From Candidatus Defluviilinea proxima (GTDB lineage: Bacteria > Chloroflexota > Anaerolineae > Anaerolineales > Villigracilaceae), in the NCBI GenBank assembly GCA_016721115.1, contig JADKIW010000001.1, positions 201,501 to 265,500 of the forward strand: 64,000 nt of DNA, in the 5' to 3' direction. Shown here piece after piece: positions 34,408 through 39,830 of the stretch. Made by a program: the position numbers and the translations under genes. Below the pieces are notes generated by a model. The model searched no databases, was not told the origin of the DNA, and worked only from the letters and a program-made list of their open reading frames with translations. Positions within the stretch are counted from its first letter, which is position 1. The number at the start of each line of letters is the position of its first letter.

Positions 34408-35244
34408 TCAAGGTAATTCATCAGGCAGAGACCGCGCTTCCCCACTTTTACGATCCACCAGTTCCCAATCAAGGATGCATTCCGCCACGGACGAACCATC
34501 TGCACGCGTGATGCCCACATACCGCGAACCGCCCGTCTCGTTGACAGCAAGTTGGTGCGTGGATATGTTCAACGTCTCGCCCCAACTTGCAATGGACAGA
34601 TACTGAACCTGCGCTCGCTTCGTGACTACGCTCAAGCCTGCCTCCGCCAATTTGACTGGGCTCCACCCCCGAGCCGCAAGATCCTGCGCGGCGACTTCTT
34701 CCGCGTAATTGACATAGATCACGTTGTTGACATGCTCATACGAGTCCAAGTCCATCCACTCCACTTGTCGTTGCATCACAAAAGAATTTTCGACAGGTGC
34801 GATCTTCGGGAAGCGCTCAAACGGAAACACGCGCGGATTCTCCAATCGAAACCGATCTACTTCTCCATCGGGTAAATTCGTCGGTCGCCCTGTCTTCGCA
34901 TCCATGTAGACGATATGTTGCGTGCCTTGTGCGATCACCTCATCACTATCTTTGAACTTCAACTCGAAACAACGCGTCCCACGGACTCTTTGCCAGTTGA
35001 CCATCCAAATGATGAGATCAAACTCATCGTTATGCCGCAACGGACGCATAATACGAATCTCCGTCTCGCGGATCACCCAGAATACATCAGGGTTCTGGCT
35101 GTAGTTCACATCCCAGCCCATCGCCGTCCCCCAATCCCAGGCAGTTTCGATAAGGTAACGTAAATAATTTGCAGGGCTGACTGTCCCACTGGGATCAAGC
35201 TCTCCCCAACGCACACGGAATGAACGTGTAAATATTTTTGACAT
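34408..35244 (-). CDS. Double-hotdog acyl thioesterase
   Basis: A 278-residue protein made of two hotdog folds. The first begins FRVRWGELDPSGTVSPANYLRYL and the second VEWMDLDSYEHVNNVIYVNYAEEVA; both resemble the helical-motif entry of YbgC/4-hydroxybenzoyl-CoA and acyl-ACP thioesterases, with Asp (first) and the DLDSYEHVNN pattern (second) as catalytic candidates. It would release fatty acids or aromatic acids from CoA or ACP. The start at ATG 35244 is preferred: the longer frame begins with a TTG lying inside the upstream gene's terminator. No clear Shine-Dalgarno. Confidence 0.8.
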   Translation of the reverse strand: MSKIFTRSFRVRWGELDPSGTVSPANYLRYLIETAWDWGTAMGWDVNYSQNPDVFWVIRETEIRIMRPLRHNDEFDLIIWMVNWQRVRGTRCFELKFKDSDEVIAQGTQHIVYMDAKTGRPTNLPDGEVDRFRLENPRVFPFERFPKIAPVENSFVMQRQVEWMDLDSYEHVNNVIYVNYAEEVAAQDLAARGWSPVKLAEAGLSVVTKRAQVQYLSIASWGETLNISTHQLAVNETGGSRYVGITRADGSSVAECILDWELVDRKSGEARSLPDELP

Positions 35245-35299
35245 GCGGCTGATTGTACTTGAAACAAATGCTGACCTGTTAGGTCTCTTAACAAAAAAC

Positions 35300-35330
35300 A
35301 ACTCGCGAAGGATATTTGCCTTCGCGAGTT
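35300..35330 (-). terminator. Terminator of the secreted Gly/Met-rich protein gene
   Basis: A perfect 12-bp stem AACTCGCGAAGG (35300-35311 with 35319-35330), 7-nt loop; on the - strand it is followed by GTTTTTTG. Confidence 0.8.
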
Positions 35331-35348
35331 ATTTTATTTACCGAACTG

Positions 35349-35834
35349 TTACGGGTTGGTTTGTTGATTCTGCCAACCGCCACGGCCCATCATACCGCCG
35401 CCGCGACCAAAGCCGCCACCGTTATTCATCGGGCAGGTTCCTGTACCCATCCCATTGCCGCCCTGACCAAAACCACGAGACTTCATCCAATCAGCCTGTG
35501 ACTGAGTGATCACGCCATCTTTCACAGCCGCATCCAATGCCGCCGTGCGGACGGTCACCATCAGCGCAGGGAAATCTTCGGCTTTGACACCGTCTGCAAT
35601 GGCAATATCGTACATACTCTCACCAGCCGTAAGGCGGGCGTTGACATCTTCAACGGTCAAGCCGAGTTCTTTGGCAAAAGCAGTGACCATATACGTGTGC
35701 AAATAGCCGCCGCCGTTCCCCATCATTGGGCCATTACCACCATATGGTGCAGGACCTTGTGCAAAAGCGACACCGACACCGAACACTGCGAGTACCGCCA
35801 CCAGCAAACCAACGACCAAAATTGTCTTTTTCAT
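35349..35834 (-). CDS. Secreted Gly/Met-rich protein of unknown function
   Basis: A 161-residue protein with a clear signal peptide (positive MKK, hydrophobic core, cleavage likely after AFA at residue 25). The mature protein starts with a Gly/Met stretch, has a helical core (residues ~45-120: FAKELGLTVEDVNARL, ITQSQADWMKSRGFG) and ends in a Gly/Met/Arg-rich tail with one Cys. The pattern of repeated short helices ending in QADWM resembles DUF2680-like exported proteins. It lies just downstream of the two-component genes on the same strand, and the sensor's external loop shares its Met/Gly-rich character, suggesting a common stimulus, perhaps a metal such as copper. It has its own leader with a hairpin that overlaps the ribosome binding site. 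Confidence 0.7.
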   Translation of the reverse strand: MKKTILVVGLLVAVLAVFGVGVAFAQGPAPYGGNGPMMGNGGGYLHTYMVTAFAKELGLTVEDVNARLTAGESMYDIAIADGVKAEDFPALMVTVRTAALDAAVKDGVITQSQADWMKSRGFGQGGNGMGTGTCPMNNGGGFGRGGGMMGRGGWQNQQTNP

Positions 35835-35845
35835 TATCTTATACT

Positions 35846-35890
35846 CCTTTTGAGTGAATTTTCAGGTTCTGCCTGACTTACACTCAAAGG
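35846..35890 (-). promoter_or_regulatory. Leader hairpin covering the ribosome binding site of the secreted-protein gene
   Basis: On the - strand CCTTTGAGTG (35890-35881) can pair with CACTCAAAAGG (35856-35846) with one bulged A, enclosing a smaller CAGG/CCTG stem. The right arm contains the AAAGG of the Shine-Dalgarno AAAAGGAG, about 8 nt before the ATG. It could control translation or be a binding site; both are inferred. Confidence 0.4.
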
Positions 35891-35942
35891 ATACAACTAG
35901 AATGTAAAGGTTTGATAAAGAAGACTTCAAGATTGGGAAAAG

Positions 35943-35968
35943 AAGAATAAGGCTTACGCCTTATTCTT
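35943..35968 (-). terminator. Terminator at the end of the sensor kinase gene
   Basis: AAGAATAAGGC pairs perfectly with GCCTTATTCTT around TTAC, overlapping the last codons and the stop, followed on the - strand by CTTTTCCC. Confidence 0.65.
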
Positions 35969-37097
35969 TGGCAACTTTCAGGCTGAAAGTAAACGTGCTC
36001 CCCTGCCCGTCGCCCGTGGATTCTGCCCAGATGTGACCGCCATGCGCCTCGACAAGATGTTTGGCTATGGTGAGACCGATCCCTGAGCCACCACCCGCAC
36101 TGCGCGAACGGGACTTGTCCACACGATAGAAGCGGGTAAAGAGATTCGCAAGATGTTCAGGTGGGATGCCAATGCCCGTATCTTTCACTGAGACATGGAT
36201 CTCATCAGCCTGACGTGCGGCGGAGATGGTCACATCACCGCCCTCAGGCGTGTATTGAATGGCGTTCGCCACCAGGTTGACCAGCACCTGCGTGATGCGG
36301 TCTTCGTCAGCTTGGAGCGGCGGAAGGTCAGCGGGCAGGCTTGAGCGGAGGTTGATGCGTTTGGCATTCGCTTGAGGCGAGAGTCGTTTAACGGTCGTCT
36401 GCACGAGATCGGGAACGGTCACGGAGCGGAGGTCCAAAGAATAGGCTTTGGCTTCCACACGACTCAGTTCTTGCAGATCATCGACCAAACGGGAAAGGCG
36501 ATCTGCCTCTCGATGGATTTGATCGAACGTTTCGGGGGTGGAGGGAAGCACGCCATCCACAAGACCTTCCATGTAACCCTTGATGGAAGTGAGGGGCGTG
36601 CGCAATTCGTGTGTGACATCACCGATGAGTTGACGCCGCATCAACTCGACCTGCTCAAGCTGTGCGGTCATTTGATTGAAACGCGTTGCGAGTTGTGCGA
36701 TCTCATCGGAACCGTTGACTTGTACACGTTCCTCATAATGCCCATCTGCAATGTGCTGTGACGCGTCGATGAGCGTGCGCACAGGCTCAACAATACGGCG
36801 ACTCAAGAACAAACTCACTAGTAACGCGGCGAGCACGGAGGCTGTCACGGCATATCCCAACGATTGAAACATACTGGCGCGAAAATTTTCGAACAACGTT
36901 CTGCCAAAGCCCGGCCCTTGCCCCTGTCCCTGCCCCATCATCCCCATGCCATTATTGGCCATCATCCCCAAGTGATTATTGAACGCGGCAGGCACTGTCA
37001 ATTGAATGGTGATCGCAAGGATGACCACACCCACAAGAATGACAGCGAGATTGGCAAGAAATAATTTTGCGCTGAGACGTTCATCAATATATTTCAT
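35961..37097 (-). CDS. Membrane sensor histidine kinase with Met/Gly-rich external loop
   Basis: A 378-residue kinase. Helix 1 (residues ~12-34) and helix 2 (~82-100) enclose a short external loop of about 45 residues dominated by Met, Gly, Asn and Gln (MMANN, GMGMMGQGQGQGP). Then follow a HAMP domain (RRIVEPVRTLIDASQHIADG), a HisKA domain with the phospho-His in DVTHELRTPL, and a HATPase domain with NLVANAIQYT (N box), DTGIGIPPEHL (G1) and GGSGIGLTIAKHLVEAHGG (G2). All catalytic boxes are intact. The gene is 11 bp downstream of its response regulator. Met-rich external segments are seen in copper/silver-handling proteins, so metal sensing is possible. Confidence 0.92.
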   Translation of the reverse strand: MKYIDERLSAKLFLANLAVILVGVVILAITIQLTVPAAFNNHLGMMANNGMGMMGQGQGQGPGFGRTLFENFRASMFQSLGYAVTASVLAALLVSLFLSRRIVEPVRTLIDASQHIADGHYEERVQVNGSDEIAQLATRFNQMTAQLEQVELMRRQLIGDVTHELRTPLTSIKGYMEGLVDGVLPSTPETFDQIHREADRLSRLVDDLQELSRVEAKAYSLDLRSVTVPDLVQTTVKRLSPQANAKRINLRSSLPADLPPLQADEDRITQVLVNLVANAIQYTPEGGDVTISAARQADEIHVSVKDTGIGIPPEHLANLFTRFYRVDKSRSRSAGGGSGIGLTIAKHLVEAHGGHIWAESTGDGQGSTFTFSLKVAKE

Positions 37098-37108
37098 AGG
37101 ATCACTTT

Positions 37109-37792
37109 CTAGAGAGGTTCATCTTCAAAACGATACCCCACACCGCGCACCGTGGCGATCAACGCTTCATCCCCAAGTTTTTGACGCACATGCCCAAGAT
37201 GCACATCCACCACGCGCATCTCGCCAAAATATTCTGCGCCCCAAATCTTTTCAAGCAGTTGTTCGCGCGAAAGGACACGTCCGCGATTCTCAGCGAGGGC
37301 ACGCAGAAGATCGAATTCGATGGATGTCAACTCAACAGGGACATCATCCACGCTGACAGTATGTGCGCCTACATCGATGCGGACATGCTTGAACGAGAGC
37401 ACGCTTCTTTCCTCGCCCGAGGCTGTATCTGTTTTAATACGCCTTAACGCCGCCTTGACCCTCGCCACCAACTCACGCGGACTGAACGGCTTCGTGACGT
37501 AATCATCAGCCCCCACCGAAAGCCCGACGATCTTATCGGTCTCATCGGTACGGGCCGTGAGCATGATGACATACACATCCGATTCGCGGCGCAGACGGGA
37601 GAGCACTTCGATGCCGTCGATGCCAGGCAGCATCAGATCGAGAATGATCAGATCAGGTTTGAAAGCACGTGCGGCTTTCAAACCTGCATTCCCATCAGCG
37701 GCGGTATAGACCTCGTACCCTTCTGGCTTGAGATACGCGCTGACCAGATTAATAATGGACGGTTCATCGTCGACCACGAGAATTTTTGTCAT
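37109..37792 (-). CDS. OmpR/PhoB-family response regulator
   Basis: A 227-residue regulator. The receiver domain has the acidic pair in VVDDEP, the phospho-acceptor Asp in LIILDLMLPGIDG (about residue 53), Thr/Ser in MLTART and Lys in VTKPFSPREL. The C-terminal winged helix (LTSIEFDLLRALAENRGRVLSREQLL, then VDVHLGHVRQKLG) binds DNA. It forms an operon with the histidine kinase. Likely targets include the adjacent secreted-protein gene. Confidence 0.93.
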   Translation of the reverse strand: MTKILVVDDEPSIINLVSAYLKPEGYEVYTAADGNAGLKAARAFKPDLIILDLMLPGIDGIEVLSRLRRESDVYVIMLTARTDETDKIVGLSVGADDYVTKPFSPRELVARVKAALRRIKTDTASGEERSVLSFKHVRIDVGAHTVSVDDVPVELTSIEFDLLRALAENRGRVLSREQLLEKIWGAEYFGEMRVVDVHLGHVRQKLGDEALIATVRGVGYRFEDEPL

Positions 37793-37900
37793 GAATTGAT
37801 TCTACTCCAGACCATGGTATCGACTGGAGTGTAGCTCTGGTTTGTGCAGTTGGTTCAAACGTTTTGTAAAGATTTGGTAAAGAAAAACGGACTCTCATGC

Positions 37901-38007
37901 TTACCCCATCCCAGCCTCCCCCAAATACGACGATTTAAACTCTTTAGACGCATACCAATTTTTTCTCGTCGTATTTGGGGGAGGTGCCCGAAGGGCGGTG
38001 GGGGTTA
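37901..38007. mobile_element. 107-bp REP/MITE-like palindromic element
   Basis: CCTCCCCCAAATACGACGA (37915-37933) and its exact complement (37966-37984) are perfect 19-bp arms around a 32-nt loop. Outer imperfect ends TTACCCCATCCCAG and GGCGGTGGGGGTTA extend it to about 107 bp, with a small GCCCGAAGGGC hairpin in the right arm. It encodes nothing. It follows directly on AAAACGGACTCTCATG, which looks like the left half of this genome's terminator hairpins. Confidence 0.65.
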
Positions 38008-38019
38008 GACATCTTAACC

Positions 38020-38060
38020 AAAACGGACCCTCAGGCTTGAAACCTTGAGAGTCCCGTTTT
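38020..38060 (-). terminator. Terminator after the small membrane-protein gene
   Basis: An imperfect stem (AAAACGGACCCTCAGGCTT with AACCTTGAGAGTCCCGTTTT) at the stop codon of the - strand gene, followed by TTTTGG on that strand. Confidence 0.55.
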
Positions 38061-38331
38061 ACTTTTTATTTATCAATGAAATGGCTGTTAAGTACTCAAA
38101 CCAAATCGCTAGTAAAAGTATCGGCACACAAATCAAACCAGCCAATATTGGATAATAAATTTCGAAGCTAATCAATCCACAAAACGTTGCCATTGAATAA
38201 TAAATTGCACGTTTCTTATGATTTTGCAGTTCGCCAGTGCTCTGTATCCCAACCATACCGCCTTTAATTCCTAGCCCTATGGTTGCAAAGAGAAATATGA
38301 TTGCAAAGAAATATCGTATCAAGTTAAACAT
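38059..38331 (-). CDS. Small membrane protein of unknown function
   Basis: A 90-residue protein (from ATG 38331; a GTG two codons upstream at 38337 is possible) with three hydrophobic segments at residues ~5-25, ~45-60 and ~62-82 and a short basic loop (NHKKRA). No family recognised. It sits directly after a 27-codon ORF that copies the C-terminal tail of the xanthine dehydrogenase gene, in the duplicated region described separately. AT-richer than the metabolic genes around it, which suggests a different origin. Confidence 0.5.
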   Translation of the reverse strand: MFNLIRYFFAIIFLFATIGLGIKGGMVGIQSTGELQNHKKRAIYYSMATFCGLISFEIYYPILAGLICVPILLLAIWFEYLTAISLINKK

Positions 38332-38336
38332 GGTCA

Positions 38337-38420
38337 CTATTCTTTGCTAGGTTTCCTCTCCCAAATCTCCCTCGCAATGACCTCCTGATCCACAGGCAAT
38401 CTATCCTTACTATTCGACAT
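38337..38420 (-). CDS. 27-residue mini-ORF copying the xanthine dehydrogenase C-terminal tail
   Basis: ATG at 38420 to TAG at 38337. The product reads MSNSKDRLPVDQEVIAREIW plus seven residues, of which DxLPVDQEVIAREIWE matches the last residues of the dehydrogenase. The DNA at 38357-38407 differs from the 3' end of that gene by only two bases over about 50. Probably a duplication remnant rather than a functional gene, although the frame is intact and it abuts the start of the small membrane-protein gene. Confidence 0.4.
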   Translation of the reverse strand: MSNSKDRLPVDQEVIAREIWERKPSKE

Positions 38421-38435
38421 TAACCTCACCAATCT

Positions 38436-39104
38436 TCACCAAAGCTCATCGGGCGCAAAATCATCAAATTGTTTGAATGGCGTATACATCTTTTCTTGTC
38501 TTTTCCAATTTTCATACAAAAGCCGCTGAGTTTCATTATGAAAAATGACGTACTTTCCCCATACGGCAGGATTTCGAACATCAAATATATCAAAGAAGTT
38601 TTTTTCGTAATATTCCCATATCCTATTATGAAGCCTTAAATCTAAGATTACGCCTGAAAATTGTCTTTCGCTTGGCAAAATTTGATTTAGATTTGATTTC
38701 TTAAACTCCTGAAGTATTGGAATCTCCTCTTTAGCAGTATATATTCCTTCTTCAGGTGACATGCCAGCTAAAAATTTGAGTACATCGTAATATATCGAAT
38801 GCCAATATATAGTTTTTTTCCTAGGCTCAAATCTATTCTGACTATCACTCAACGTGTACAATCTGCCATACCAAATTTGTGTCTCTCGTCGATTATGATA
38901 AACGTGTCCGTAATCAACAGTATTGTATTCAAACTTTATACGACACTGTTGAGAATCATAAATAAGAGTAAAGGGAAGGGTATCTCTAGTAATACTAGAA
39001 TAAGTTTGAACAAATCCTCACCGCTCTAGATCCATGTTCTTGTTAATTAGTTCCAATAAACCATCATTCTCTTGCTTAAGTGATTTTGAATTATCGTCGC
39101 TCAT
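38436..39104 (-). pseudogene. Paralogue of the 39204-39830 gene interrupted by an in-frame TGA
   Basis: The frame from ATG 39104 (preceded by GGAGGGAAGGG) to TGA 38436 is open for 222 codons except for one TGA at 39018-39020. Translated through it, the product aligns end to end with the neighbouring 208-residue protein: LLELINKNMDLER-stop-GF against LTDLIEQFLPVQEWGF, LPFTLIYDSQQCRIKF against EPFVIYNSEWCRIRF, and IWEYYEKNFFDIFDVRNPAVWGKY against IWSYYKIRFFELFDLRRPDLWEKY. The stop thus replaces a Trp codon (TGG to TGA). TGA is a normal stop elsewhere in this window. The family is uncharacterised. Nonsense mutation, sequencing error or read-through are the options; the rest of the frame has not decayed, so the change is recent. 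Confidence 0.7.
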
Positions 39105-39110
39105 CCCTTC

Positions 39111-39175
39111 CCTCCACCAAATCTCCCGCGCAATGACATCTTAATCCATGGGCACCTTATCCACGCGGACATCAG
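39111..39175 (-). repeat. Second copy of the xanthine dehydrogenase 3' end
   Basis: In the dehydrogenase frame it reads VRVDKVPMD-stop-DVIAREIW against VRVDKLPVDQEVIAREIW in the gene, with roughly 80% base identity over about 60 bp. It lies directly before the interrupted paralogue and is in frame with its start. Together with 38357-38407 it shows that the dehydrogenase gene end has been duplicated twice. Confidence 0.7.
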
Positions 39176-39203
39176 TCAGCATTGACACTGTACCGTCCAT
39201 GCC

Positions 39204-39830
39204 TCAACAAACCTGATATTCAGGTAATTTACCTGGTGGAAAGTATCTTTCATAATCATCTGGCTCGAAGGCATCTCTCAGGAAATTAGCATATTTCTCC
39301 CACAAATCTGGGCGGCGCAGGTCAAACAATTCAAAAAAGCGAATTTTGTAATAGGACCAAATCGAAGAATGAAATTTTAGAGATTCCCCAGTACGTGATT
39401 CTATTGAAAGAGACACGGTGTTTGAATTTCTAGAATCAAGGTCTTTTTGAAACAATGGATGCTTTGGACTATCTTTTTCGTAGAATGAAAAAAATGCTCT
39501 GTAAGCCTCATGCGGAGACAAATCGTCAAGAAAGCTGAAAATTAAGGGAAGATCACGATAATCGAACCAACAACGGCAATCTTTACCATTCCATTTCATT
39601 ATCCGACTAGAATTCTGGGCATGTAACCGACCATAGGAAATATGTAAGTATTCTTCATATCTATCCCTTTCAAGAAAAAATCTGATACGACACCATTCTG
39701 AGTTATAAATAACAAATGGTTCCTTTGCTTCGACTCTCACATTCTCAGTAAAGCCCCACTCCTGAACTGGCAGGAATTGTTCAATCAAATCAGTCAAAGT
39801 TTCCAAACTCATTCGCGGTACTTCACTCAT
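39204..39830 (-). CDS. Uncharacterised protein, intact member of a tandem duplicated family
   Basis: A 208-residue soluble protein with no recognised domain. Conserved-looking aromatic and Cys features are IYNSEWCRIRF, HISYGRLHAQN and MKWNGKDCRCWFDYRD, then SFLDDLSPHEAYRAFFSFYE and the C-terminal SIWSYYKIRFFELFDLRRPDLW. The ATG overlaps the last 8 bp of the dehydrogenase gene, so translation is coupled to it. The next gene downstream is a paralogue with an in-frame stop, preceded by a copy of the dehydrogenase 3' end. The tandem copies and AT-rich composition recall variable accessory or immunity-like genes, but no toxin partner is present and I propose no function. Confidence 0.65.
   Translation of the reverse strand: MSEVPRMSLETLTDLIEQFLPVQEWGFTENVRVEAKEPFVIYNSEWCRIRFFLERDRYEEYLHISYGRLHAQNSSRIMKWNGKDCRCWFDYRDLPLIFSFLDDLSPHEAYRAFFSFYEKDSPKHPLFQKDLDSRNSNTVSLSIESRTGESLKFHSSIWSYYKIRFFELFDLRRPDLWEKYANFLRDAFEPDDYERYFPPGKLPEYQVC

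Noticed and set aside
35245..35301. N-terminal extension of the thioesterase from a TTG
   Set aside because: The TTG lies inside the terminator hairpin of the upstream gene.
39018..39020. TGA as selenocysteine or a reassigned Trp codon
   Set aside because: No selenocysteine-insertion-like hairpin was evident after it, the sister protein has Trp and not Cys here, and TGA ends many other genes in the window.
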